A program made the position numbers and the translations under genes. The notes beneath the pieces were generated by a model. That model saw only the letters and a list, made by a program, of their open reading frames with translations. It was not told the DNA's origin and made no database searches. DNA of 64,000 bases, from positions 2,062,501 to 2,126,500 of the forward strand of contig NZ_CP089538.1 in the NCBI RefSeq assembly GCF_021233055.1, given 5' to 3'. Every line of letters begins with the position of its first letter. Positions within the stretch are counted from its first letter, which is position 1. Below are positions 28,709-36,627 of this stretch, piece after piece. Source of the DNA: Spirosoma oryzicola. GTDB lineage: Bacteria; Bacteroidota; Bacteroidia; Cytophagales; Spirosomataceae.

Positions 28709-29302
28709 TCACATAAACAGGCTATAATACAGGAGCAGGAGGTAGGTCCAATGGTCGCGGAGCCGTTTGAGCGAGTTCTGGAGCAGGTTGGCAACGGACT
28801 GCGAATTGATGCCCATCGTTTGGGCAATCTGTTCGTACGTCAGGTTTTCGTAGTAACGCAGGTATAGGGCTTCCTGCTGGCGTTTCGACAGGTCGGCTAC
28901 GCGGTTCTTTAATTGTTGCGTGGTTAGCTGCCAGTTTTCTTCACTGATAATTCGGTTTTCAACTCCCGTGTCGTCACTTACGTCGAGCCAACCCTGTAAC
29001 GTTTCGTTTACGGGCAGGTGCTTTTGGTGGAGTTTAATAAAGTGATGCCGAAGTGTTTTTAGCAGGTAGAATTTAACAAACAGCGTGTCGTTCAGGTGAG
29101 CGCGATGTTCCCATAGCTTCAGGAAAATATCCTGAATCGAATCTTCGATTAACGTTGTGTCTTTGGTAAACTTCGTGGCGTAGTTAAAAAGCGTCTGGTA
29201 ATACTTTTTTGCCAACTGACCCAACGCAACGGTATTACCTTCCCGAAACTGCTGCCATAACGCATGGTCATCGTCGGGTGAGAAACTAGGAGGAACAGAC
29301 AT
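28709..29302 (-). CDS. ECF-type RNA polymerase sigma-70 factor
   Basis: 197 residues. Region 2 spans about 20-95 (LFNYATKFTKDTTLIEDSIQDIFLKLWE), with DSIQDIFLKLW as the -10 recognition and core-binding block. Region 4 spans about 125-180 (LSKRQQEALYLRYYENLTYEQIAQTMGINSQSV), a typical helix-turn-helix. There is no region 1 or 3. A hydrophobic tail (LLLLYYSLFM) ends the protein. It is expected to be released by the FecR protein encoded downstream and to drive transcription of the SusC/SusD locus. Confidence 0.95.
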   Translation of the reverse strand: MSVPPSFSPDDDHALWQQFREGNTVALGQLAKKYYQTLFNYATKFTKDTTLIEDSIQDIFLKLWEHRAHLNDTLFVKFYLLKTLRHHFIKLHQKHLPVNETLQGWLDVSDDTGVENRIISEENWQLTTQQLKNRVADLSKRQQEALYLRYYENLTYEQIAQTMGINSQSVANLLQNSLKRLRDHWTYLLLLYYSLFM

Positions 29303-29558
29303 GCAATCGGTAATCTAATGGGTCAGGCGAACACGCTTGTATCTATGGCAACACTTTTGGCTAAAAAAAGCTTCATTTTCTCCTACTAAATTCTACTGGA
29401 TCAATCGAACGAACGATACCATCGGGTGTTGTTCGTGCATGGAATTGCGAAGACTCTAAAGTATCTGAGCTATCAGCAAAAGACTGTTAGACAAGAGAAG
29501 CTTGGCTTTTACCGTAAAGAAGAACCAAAGCGATGATACAACTACTGCGTATAAACGG

Positions 29559-31304
29559 CTAATAGCCAGCGGCCTGTCCATCTTTGCGCATTTCGCTGGC
29601 ACCCCAATAGATCCGGTTCAGACTATCCCACTGAATAGCCTGATAGCCACCAAAAAAATCGGTGTCGATCAGACGGTGTCCCCGGCGTTCCAACTCATCC
29701 CGAACGGTCTTGTCTATGCCGCTTTCGAGCGCTAGCCGGCCCCCGTCTTTCATAACCGTTCCAATTGGTTCGCTACTACCCGAATGACTGAACCGGGCGG
29801 CATCTCCGGCTTCCTGCACGTTCATGCCAAAATCAATAATGTTGCAAAGCACCTGGGCGTGTCCCTGAGGTTGCATGGCACCGCCCATGACGCCAAAGCT
29901 TAAAAACGGTTCTTTATTTTTGGTGACGAAACCCGGAATGATCGTGTTGAACGGGCGCTTGCCCGGCGCGTAGTGGTTGGCATGATCGGGCTGCATGTTG
30001 AAGCTCGTGCCCCGGTTGTGAAAGACAAAGCCCAACCCGTCGGGTACCATGCCGCTCCCGAACTCAAGCATGTTGCTTTGAATCAGCGAGACGATATTTC
30101 CCTGATCGTCGGCTGCGGTCAAATACACCGTATCGCCCGCGCGTAAGGTCGGATCGTTAGCATCGATGCGCTCGGCAGCTTTCTTGGGGTCGATCAATTT
30201 GCGTCGACGAGCTGCGTAGTCTTTGTTCAGTAAAGCGGCTACGGGAATCTTTGAAAAGTCGGGATCGGCATAGTACCGTGCCCGATCTTCGAAGGCTAAC
30301 TTCTTGGCTTCAACCAACAAATGCAGATAATCCGCGCTGTTGTGCCCCATGCTTTTCAGGTCAAAGCCTTCCAGGATGGTGAGCATCTGCAACACGGCAA
30401 TCCCCTGACCGTTGGGCGGTAGCTCGTAGACATCGTAGCCCCGGTAGTTTACCGAAACCGGATCAATCCAGGTGCTTTTGTGATTAGCCAGATCGTCTTT
30501 ACGCAGGTATAATCCCGCTCGGCGGGCGTAATGGTCAATCGCTTCGGCCACAGCTCCTTTGTAAAAGCCATCCCGACCGTTAGCAGCAATTTTTTCGTAG
30601 GTATTGGCTAGGTCTGGGTTCCGAAATAACTGTCCTTCGATCGGCGCTTTTCCGTCGATCAGAAACGTTTTACGGAAATTCTCAAATTCAGAAACGACGG
30701 CCTGATTGTCGGCTAACCGACGAGCGGCAACCTGCCAGGAATACGCAATCACCTGAGGGACTGGAACGCCTTCGCGGGCGTAGCGAATGCTCGGGGCGAG
30801 TAAGTTGGCAACGGGTAATTTTCCGAAACGCTTGTGTAATTCAAACCAGCCATCGACCGCGCCGGGAACCGAAACCGACAAGGGACCGTAGAGCGGTATC
30901 TGCGTCTGCTTGCCCAGTAACCCTTTCAACGTCTCGTACGACAATCCTTTTGGTGAACGTCCGCTTGCATTCAGGCCGTACAGTTTCCGGTCCTTAGCTG
31001 ACCAGACAATGGCAAATAAATCGCCCCCAATGCCGCCGTTGTTCGGTTCGATAACGCCCAACGCAGCGTTGGCCGCAATCGCTGCGTCGATGGCAGTTCC
31101 GCCTTGTTTCAAAACATCCAGACCGATCTGCGTAGCAAGCGGATGACTCGTTGCCACCATGCCATGCTTGCCCAGCACCGGACTGCGGGTCGCGAAGTTA
31201 AGGCCACTAATGCGGTCGCCTTTGCCGGTAATGGGTTGGCCAAAAAGCGGACACGTAAAGAGGCTTATAAAAACGGTTAGATAACGGACACAACGAATGG
31301 TCAT
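29559..31304 (-). CDS. ggt: Gamma-glutamyltransferase
   Basis: 581 residues with a signal peptide (about 1-22, LFGQP), so it acts in the periplasm. It transfers or hydrolyses the gamma-glutamyl group of glutathione and related peptides. The proenzyme cleaves itself before Thr392 (GDTVYLTAADDQGN). That residue becomes the N-terminal nucleophile of the small subunit and aligns with Thr391 of the E. coli enzyme. The large-subunit hallmarks ATSHPLATQIGLDVLKQGGTAIDAA (near 51) and PNNGGIGGD (about 87-95) are present. Length is usual. The gene is flanked by a terminator upstream and stands alone. Confidence 0.94.
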   Translation of the reverse strand: MTIRCVRYLTVFISLFTCPLFGQPITGKGDRISGLNFATRSPVLGKHGMVATSHPLATQIGLDVLKQGGTAIDAAIAANAALGVIEPNNGGIGGDLFAIVWSAKDRKLYGLNASGRSPKGLSYETLKGLLGKQTQIPLYGPLSVSVPGAVDGWFELHKRFGKLPVANLLAPSIRYAREGVPVPQVIAYSWQVAARRLADNQAVVSEFENFRKTFLIDGKAPIEGQLFRNPDLANTYEKIAANGRDGFYKGAVAEAIDHYARRAGLYLRKDDLANHKSTWIDPVSVNYRGYDVYELPPNGQGIAVLQMLTILEGFDLKSMGHNSADYLHLLVEAKKLAFEDRARYYADPDFSKIPVAALLNKDYAARRRKLIDPKKAAERIDANDPTLRAGDTVYLTAADDQGNIVSLIQSNMLEFGSGMVPDGLGFVFHNRGTSFNMQPDHANHYAPGKRPFNTIIPGFVTKNKEPFLSFGVMGGAMQPQGHAQVLCNIIDFGMNVQEAGDAARFSHSGSSEPIGTVMKDGGRLALESGIDKTVRDELERRGHRLIDTDFFGGYQAIQWDSLNRIYWGASEMRKDGQAAGY

Positions 31305-31322
31305 GGTTACAGGCTAAAAAGG

Positions 31323-31357
31323 CAACTTCCCGAAAGTTAGGTGCTTTCGGGAAGTTG
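31323..31357 (-). terminator. Intrinsic terminator of the TIM-barrel gene
   Basis: The perfect 14-bp stem CAACTTCCCGAAAG / CTTTCGGGAAGTTG has a 7-base loop. Read on the minus strand it is followed by CCTTTTT. It lies 24 bases after the stop of the sugar-isomerase-like gene. Confidence 0.9.
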
Positions 31358-31380
31358 AGAAATGTACTACATCCAGGATG

Positions 31381-32238
31381 CTATTCGGTTAAACCTTTCA
31401 GATAGGCAATACTTTGCCGAACCTGCGTATCCTCGTGGTTGCTTTCGTCTTCGATGAAATAATGCTTGATGCCAACTTTCTTAGCGGCCTTCAATACCGC
31501 TGGCATATCGATTTGGCCTTGTCCTAGCACTACGTCGTTTTCGGGAGGGGTACCACCACTCAGATCGCCTTTGATACCTTTTTTGAGGTCTTTCAGGTGC
31601 ATTAGTTTCCAGCGGCTACCGTACTTGTTCAGCAGCTTGACCGGATCGGCTCCACCGTGGGTAGCCCAGAGAATATCCATCTCAAACGATACGTATTCTG
31701 GCTTGGTGTTCTGAACGATGTAATCGAACAGGGTACCGTTCTGATAAGGACCGAATTCGTAACCGTGGTTGTGGTAGCAGAACGTCAGGCCATTGTCTTT
31801 CAGGATTTTGCCCACGCGGTTAAAATCTTCGACGGCCTTCTTTGCGTTGTCGATGGTGAAGTTGTTTTTTTCGTGCGGTATCCAGGCGACCATGACGTAC
31901 GAAGCGCCCAGTATTTTGGCATTCTTGATAACGCTTTCCGGATCTTTCACGATCTGCTCATAGCCAGCGCCCGTTGCCGGAACCTTGATACCCCGTTCGT
32001 CGAGCATTTTCTTGAATTCTTCGGTGGTTACGCCTTTGGGAGCGCCCCCTTCCAGCTCGGTAAAGCCCAGGGCTTTGATGGTATCCAGCGTAGCTGTGAC
32101 ACTTTTAGGAAAATACGCCCGGTAGGTGTACGATTCGACGCCGAGGGGAAAGGTGTAGAGCGGCTTGCGGGATTGAGCACAGACGAAGCCAACCGAAGCC
32201 AGCAAAACGAGAAATGATGAATAACCTATTCTAAACAT
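31381..32238 (-). CDS. Exported sugar phosphate isomerase/epimerase family (xylose isomerase-like TIM barrel) protein
   Basis: 285 residues with a signal peptide (about 1-21, VGFVCAQ). The remainder is an AP-endonuclease-2-type TIM barrel. Likely metal ligands are visible: Glu in TELEGG, His in FCYHNHGYEF, Glu and Asp in FEMDILW, His in LMHLKD, and Glu in YFIEDES. Exported members are common in Bacteroidota and their substrates are usually unknown sugars or inositols. The gene is monocistronic, with its own terminator. Confidence 0.9.
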   Translation of the reverse strand: MFRIGYSSFLVLLASVGFVCAQSRKPLYTFPLGVESYTYRAYFPKSVTATLDTIKALGFTELEGGAPKGVTTEEFKKMLDERGIKVPATGAGYEQIVKDPESVIKNAKILGASYVMVAWIPHEKNNFTIDNAKKAVEDFNRVGKILKDNGLTFCYHNHGYEFGPYQNGTLFDYIVQNTKPEYVSFEMDILWATHGGADPVKLLNKYGSRWKLMHLKDLKKGIKGDLSGGTPPENDVVLGQGQIDMPAVLKAAKKVGIKHYFIEDESNHEDTQVRQSIAYLKGLTE

Positions 32239-32323
32239 GATTGACTAAGTTGAGGCTATCCGGTTAAAGCTTTTTTAGGGTGACTACTACTTGTTTTCAG
32301 GCACGGCTTTGCGCTAAAAAGGT

Positions 32324-32350
32324 GAGCCACCCCGACTGTCGGGGTGGCTC
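32324..32350 (-). terminator. Intrinsic terminator of the tdh-kbl operon
   Basis: The perfect 12-bp stem GAGCCACCCCGA / TCGGGGTGGCTC has a three-base loop and lies 40 bases after the kbl stop. On the minus strand it is followed by ACCTTTTT. Confidence 0.92.
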
Positions 32351-32389
32351 GTTCGTTAAAATAGAGGAGGTAGTAGGTATTATTGTTGG

Positions 32390-33586
32390 TTATGCTTCGG
32401 CAAGAACGCCCAGTTCCTGGCCTACTTTCGTAAACGCAGCTACCGCCCGTTCGAGATGCTCCGGTTCGTGACCCGCCGAAATCTGCACGCGAATCCGCGC
32501 TTTGCCGTTCGGGACTACCGGATAGAAGAAACCAATGACGTAAATGCCTTCCTGCAACAGCCGAGCCGCAAATTCCTGCGCGAGTGGTGCGTCATACAGC
32601 ATGATCGGCACAATAGGGTGTTCGCCGGGCAGAATATCAAATCCGGCGGCTGTCATCGCTTCACGGAAGTAGCGCGTGTTGGCTTCCAGCTTATCGCGCA
32701 GGGCCGTCGAACCTTCCAGAATGTCGAGTACTTTAAGCGATGCGCCGACGATAGCTGGAGCTAATGTGTTGGAAAACAGATAAGGACGTGACCGCTGGCG
32801 AAGCAGTTCGACAATTTCCTTACGCGCGGCTGTGAACCCACCCGACGCACCACCCAGGGCTTTGCCGTAGGTTCCGGTAATGATGTCGATGCGGCCCAGC
32901 ACGTTCCGGTATTCGGGCGTTCCGCGACCAGTTTTGCCCATAAAACCGCTGGCGTGGCATTCGTCAACCATCACCATCGCGCCGTATTGATCGGCCAGAT
33001 CACAGATTTTGTCCAGCTGAGCAATGGTGCCGTCCATTGAGAAGACACCGTCGGTTACGATGAGCGTCCGGCGGGCCGACGAAGCTGCTTTTAGCTGCGC
33101 TTCCAGATCAGCCATGTCGTTGTGCTTGTAACGGAACCGCTTGGCTTTGCACAACCGGATACCGTCGATGATCGACGCGTGGTTTAGCTCGTCGGAGATA
33201 ATGGCGTCTTCTTCGTTCAGCAACGGTTCGAATACGCCCCCGTTCGCATCAAAAGCCGCTGCGTACAGAATACAATCTTCGGCTCCAACGAACTCAGCGG
33301 TCCGGCGTTCCAGCTCTTTATGAATATCCTGTGTTCCACAGATAAATCGCACCGACGACATACCAAATCCGTGCGTGTCGAGGGTGTCGTGGGCAGCCGC
33401 CACCACGTCGGGTTGCGAAGACAAGCCCAGGTAGTTGTTGGCGCAGAAGTTCAGTACTTCCCGACCGTCGTGGATGGCGATCACCGACGACTGAGGGGAG
33501 ACGATAATGCGTTCTGATTTATACAGACCGGCTTCTTTGATGGTATTCAGCTCCTGCTGAAGTTGTTCTTTGATCGTTCCGTACAT
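32390..33586 (-). CDS. kbl: Glycine C-acetyltransferase (2-amino-3-ketobutyrate CoA ligase)
   Basis: 398 residues from ATG 33586; an upstream in-frame start would add 34 residues overlapping tdh. It cleaves 2-amino-3-ketobutyrate with CoA to glycine and acetyl-CoA, the second step of threonine degradation. The PLP-binding Lys242 is in TYGKALGG, and the conserved DECHASGF follows the family pattern. It starts 5 bases after the stop of the threonine dehydrogenase gene, so the two are one operon. The divergent Lrp-type gene is a plausible regulator. Confidence 0.95.
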   Translation of the reverse strand: MYGTIKEQLQQELNTIKEAGLYKSERIIVSPQSSVIAIHDGREVLNFCANNYLGLSSQPDVVAAAHDTLDTHGFGMSSVRFICGTQDIHKELERRTAEFVGAEDCILYAAAFDANGGVFEPLLNEEDAIISDELNHASIIDGIRLCKAKRFRYKHNDMADLEAQLKAASSARRTLIVTDGVFSMDGTIAQLDKICDLADQYGAMVMVDECHASGFMGKTGRGTPEYRNVLGRIDIITGTYGKALGGASGGFTAARKEIVELLRQRSRPYLFSNTLAPAIVGASLKVLDILEGSTALRDKLEANTRYFREAMTAAGFDILPGEHPIVPIMLYDAPLAQEFAARLLQEGIYVIGFFYPVVPNGKARIRVQISAGHEPEHLERAVAAFTKVGQELGVLAEA

Positions 33587-33591
33587 GTTGT

Positions 33592-34554
33592 TTAGTGGAT
33601 TGAGACGAGCGGTTGGTAAACGGCTGTCAGGTTGGTAATCATGTCGTGCGTCATGCGGGCCAGATCGAAGGCGGGTTTCCAGCCCCAATCCTGCCGGGCC
33701 ACCGAATCGTCGATGGTTTTCGGCCAGGAGTCGGCAATGGCTTGCCGGAAATCAGGCTTGTAGCGCGTAACAAAATCCGGGAAGTACGTCTGGATGGCAG
33801 CTGTCAGCTCGGCGGGCGTAAAGCTCATACCCGCCAGATTGTACGACGTCCGAACGCTGATTTGCGACTGGGGAGCTTCCATCAGTTCCAGCGTTGCCCG
33901 TAGCGCATCGTCCATGTAGATCATGGGCAACCGCGTATCGTCGGCCAGAAAGCACTCAAACGAATGTCCCTGAACGGCTTCGTGGAAAATAGATACCGCA
34001 TAATCGGTGGTGCCACCGCCGGGCATAGACTGGTAGCTGATCACGCCGGGATAACGCAACGAGCGAACATCCAGACCGTAGCGGTTGTGATAATAAAGCG
34101 ACCAGTTTTCAGTGGCTACTTTGCTGATACCGTACACCGTCGAGGGGTCCAGAAAAGCGTTTTGTGGGGTTTCGTACTTAGGGGCGTGGTCGCCGAAAGC
34201 CGCTATCGAACTCGGAATAAATACCTTTTTTACCTTATGCAGCCGCGCTACTTCGAGTACGTTGAGGGCGGTCTGCATGTTTAGATTCCAGGCCCAGAGC
34301 GGGTCACTTTCCCCTTTGGCCGACAGTACAGCGGCCAGGTGATAAATCTGCGTTACCCGGTGCCGCCGAACCACTTCGGTCAGCGCATCGGGCTTCGTTG
34401 CGTCGAGTAATTCAAAGGGACCGTGTTCAGACTGCGGTCTGCGTAAATCAGCCGCAATAACGTTGTTCAAACCAAACGAATCCTGTAACCGGGGCAGTAA
34501 CGCCGTGCCGATCTGTCCGTTTGCGCCAATTACTAAAATAGTTTCTCGTTTCAT
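33592..34554 (-). CDS. tdh: L-threonine 3-dehydrogenase, NAD-dependent epimerase type
   Basis: 320 residues from ATG 34554. It oxidises threonine to 2-amino-3-ketobutyrate using NAD. The Rossmann motif GANGQIG is at 10-16, Ser115-Ser116 is in FIPSSIAAF, and the catalytic pair Tyr141/Lys145 lies in VYGISK. It is the short-chain (epimerase-like) type, not the zinc-dependent type. Assignment as threonine dehydrogenase rests on the family pattern plus the immediately following kbl. Two bases before the ATG there is no competing ATG; a TTG six bases earlier exists. Confidence 0.93.
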   Translation of the reverse strand: MKRETILVIGANGQIGTALLPRLQDSFGLNNVIAADLRRPQSEHGPFELLDATKPDALTEVVRRHRVTQIYHLAAVLSAKGESDPLWAWNLNMQTALNVLEVARLHKVKKVFIPSSIAAFGDHAPKYETPQNAFLDPSTVYGISKVATENWSLYYHNRYGLDVRSLRYPGVISYQSMPGGGTTDYAVSIFHEAVQGHSFECFLADDTRLPMIYMDDALRATLELMEAPQSQISVRTSYNLAGMSFTPAELTAAIQTYFPDFVTRYKPDFRQAIADSWPKTIDDSVARQDWGWKPAFDLARMTHDMITNLTAVYQPLVSIH

Positions 34555-34589
34555 CGTCAATGAATGCTAAGGAAACGTATGTAACAAGC

Positions 34590-34646
34590 GAAATAGTTGT
34601 TGATGAAGTGTCCGTTGATGAGGCAACTATTTCTTCTGCAAAGTTA
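34590..34646 (-). promoter_or_regulatory. Candidate tdh promoter element and leader inverted repeat
   Basis: On the minus strand TAACTTTG (34646-34639) matches the Bacteroidota -7 consensus TAnnTTTG. Between it and the gene a perfect 10-bp inverted repeat GAAATAGTTG / CAACTATTTC (34590-34599, 34624-34633) flanks two GTTGATGA direct repeats. This could be the binding site of the divergent Lrp-like regulator or a leader hairpin. It is inferred from sequence alone. Confidence 0.45.
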
Positions 34647-34772
34647 TATTTGCCGTTAATAAATAGATAGATCTTTATAGAATCCGTTATTATTATGGTA
34701 TGTGACGACGGGGACAGTTATATTTACGGGTACAGATAGGAGACAATTACACTCAATAGAAAAATTTTCGGC

Positions 34773-35237
34773 ATGGAATTAATCGACGAAACCGATAAGA
34801 AGTTACTACGGCTATTACAGAAGGACGCGAAGCTGACAACAAAGGAATTGGCTGCGCAACTGGGCCTTACTTTGTCGCCGGTTTACGAGCGAATCAAGCG
34901 TCTGGAAGGGCTTGGTTTTATCAAACAGTACGTCGCTGTGCTGGACAAAGGGCTGTTGGGTCAGCCCATAACAACGTTCTGTCAGGTGTCGATGCGTTAC
35001 CACGACAAAGCGTTCATTGACAAATTTGAAGAGGAAGTGCAGAAGCTGGAGGAGGTACAGGAGTGCTACCACATGGCCGGACAGGTGGACTTTTTGCTCA
35101 AAATCCACGTCGGTAGCCTGAACGAATACCACGATTTTGTAAAGTACAAACTGTCGCAGATTGAAAATATCGGTGTGCTCAACAGTACGTTTGTCTTAAA
35201 GGAAATCAAGCACAATCTAGGCTATTTTATCCCTTAG
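34773..35237 (+). CDS. Lrp/AsnC family transcriptional regulator
   Basis: 154 residues. An N-terminal helix-turn-helix lies at about 5-55 (DETDKKLLRLLQKDAKLTTKELAAQLGLTLSPVYERIKRLEG). A C-terminal ligand-binding RAM domain covers about 65-150. It is divergent from tdh-kbl with 218 bases between start codons. In E. coli Lrp controls tdh-kbl in response to leucine, so control of the neighbouring operon is a reasonable inference. The gene is convergent with the LacI-type gene, 10 bases apart. Confidence 0.93.
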   Translation: MELIDETDKKLLRLLQKDAKLTTKELAAQLGLTLSPVYERIKRLEGLGFIKQYVAVLDKGLLGQPITTFCQVSMRYHDKAFIDKFEEEVQKLEEVQECYHMAGQVDFLLKIHVGSLNEYHDFVKYKLSQIENIGVLNSTFVLKEIKHNLGYFIP

Positions 35238-35247
35238 ACGTGAAGCA

Positions 35248-36273
35248 TTAGCCGCGCATTGACGATGCGCGTACAATCAATTGCGTTTCCATAATTTTTG
35301 TTTCTTTGACCACCGGCATATCGTCCGAGGCATCTAACTGGTTAATCAGCAGACGCACCGTTTCGGAACCCATCTCCTGAATGGGCTGGCTGATGCTGCT
35401 GAGCGCGGGCGAAAAGAAAGCGGAGACCGGCTCGTTGTTGAAGCTGACAACGGCCACATCCTGCGGAATGCGCAGTCCTTTCTGATTCATGGCGTACATG
35501 GCTGGAAACGCGACCCGGTCACTGATCATTACGACACCATCGGGGGGCTGGGGTAGGCTCATCAGCGTCAATGTTTGCATGATCGTGTTTTCGTGCGTGT
35601 AATCGCAGTGAACAACGTACTGATCGCCGACGCTTAGTCCGTGTTTGGCCAGCGCTTCCCGGTAGCCAGCCACCCGCTGATTGCTGAGCAGCAACTGAGG
35701 AGGCCCCGCCAGAAACCCGATACGCCGACAGCCGTTTTCGATCAAATGCTCCGTCGCTTTAAAGGCCGCAGCTTGGTTATCAACGATTACTTTGGATGCG
35801 TCGATGCTTTCGGCGTGGCGGTCGAAAAGCACCAGCGGAATATGTTTACGGGCCAGCCGTTCGACATGTTCGTAGTTGTCGGTATCGCGCGATAAGGAAA
35901 TAATGAAGCCTTCGACCTGACTACGCATCAGGTTCTGAATGTTGGTAATCTCCCGTAAATACGATTCGTTCGTTTGGCAAACCAACACGCTGTAACCCGC
36001 CTGCAACGCCGATTCTTCGATGCTGTTGAGCATGGCCGAAAAAAAATAATAGCTCAGGTTCGGCACGATAACGCCGATGGTCCGGGTGCGGCTTTTCGCC
36101 AGATTTTTCGCCAACTGATTCGGCTGATAGTCCAGTTCCTCGGCCAGACGCATCACCGCACTCCGGGTATTCGGATGAATCTCAGGCATTCCCCGTAAGG
36201 CGCGAGAAACGGTCGAGACCGAAATGTTGAGCGATCGGGCAATGTCCTTAATGGTGACGGGCGTGTTTTTCAC
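35248..36273 (-). CDS. LacI family transcriptional regulator
   Basis: 341 residues starting at GTG 36273. The helix-turn-helix (VTIKDIARSLNISVSTVSRAL, about 6-26) and hinge helix (YQPNQLAKNLA) are followed by a periplasmic-binding-protein-like effector domain (about 63-338). The sugar ligand cannot be read. The closest candidate targets are the GH20 and GH29 genes upstream on the same strand (inference). The intergenic space upstream contains a palindromic repeat, listed separately. Confidence 0.93.
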   Translation of the reverse strand: MKNTPVTIKDIARSLNISVSTVSRALRGMPEIHPNTRSAVMRLAEELDYQPNQLAKNLAKSRTRTIGVIVPNLSYYFFSAMLNSIEESALQAGYSVLVCQTNESYLREITNIQNLMRSQVEGFIISLSRDTDNYEHVERLARKHIPLVLFDRHAESIDASKVIVDNQAAAFKATEHLIENGCRRIGFLAGPPQLLLSNQRVAGYREALAKHGLSVGDQYVVHCDYTHENTIMQTLTLMSLPQPPDGVVMISDRVAFPAMYAMNQKGLRIPQDVAVVSFNNEPVSAFFSPALSSISQPIQEMGSETVRLLINQLDASDDMPVVKETKIMETQLIVRASSMRG

Positions 36274-36400
36274 AAGGGTAGCTAGAACGAGTGACGCAAT
36301 CTAAAAAAAATTGCAAAGCAGATAAGACAACGACCTGCTCGGTCTATAAAGTTTATCGCTGTGATGTAGCGAGGGCCACCCGCGTGGTATCGGCGTGTCC

Positions 36401-36470
36401 GTGGTGTCGGTTTCTCAAAACCGACACAAATTGCTGACGCCAAGAGTCGGTTTTGAGAAACCGACACCAC
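36401..36470. repeat. Intergenic palindromic repeat, copy 1
   Basis: A perfect 25-bp inverted repeat (36401-36425 and 36446-36470) encloses a 20-base loop ending GCTGACGCCAAGA. Each arm carries the 20-base unit GTCGGTTTTGAGAAACCGAC, in opposite orientations, which is itself nearly palindromic. A second, diverged copy lies at 41209-41291. Confidence 0.92.
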
Positions 36471-36552
36471 GACCAAAAGCGTCTTTGTTTGTCCATCATT
36501 TGTCACACCGGGGGCAGTCATGACGTTTTAGAAAGCAATTTAATTCGGTCGG

Positions 36553-36592
36553 AAAACAAAACAGGCTAGCCCAATCCGTTGAGCCAGCCTGC
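36553..36592 (-). terminator. Intrinsic terminator of the GH20 gene
   Basis: On the minus strand CAGGCTGGCTC and GGGCTAGCCTG form an 11-bp stem with wobble, followed by TTTTGTTTTC. It is 36 bases after the GH20 stop. Confidence 0.8.
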
Positions 36593-36627
36593 TACTTAAA
36601 CTGCTGCGTTTACAGCGAAGAACGTTA

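Larger units (their letters stand above)
36274..36627. other. Intergenic region with palindromic repeat and GH20 terminator
   Basis: 354 bases with no gene. It contains the 25-bp inverted repeat at 36401-36470 and the GH20 terminator near 36553-36591. An 80-codon frame here runs over the palindrome and is not credible. Confidence 0.6.
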
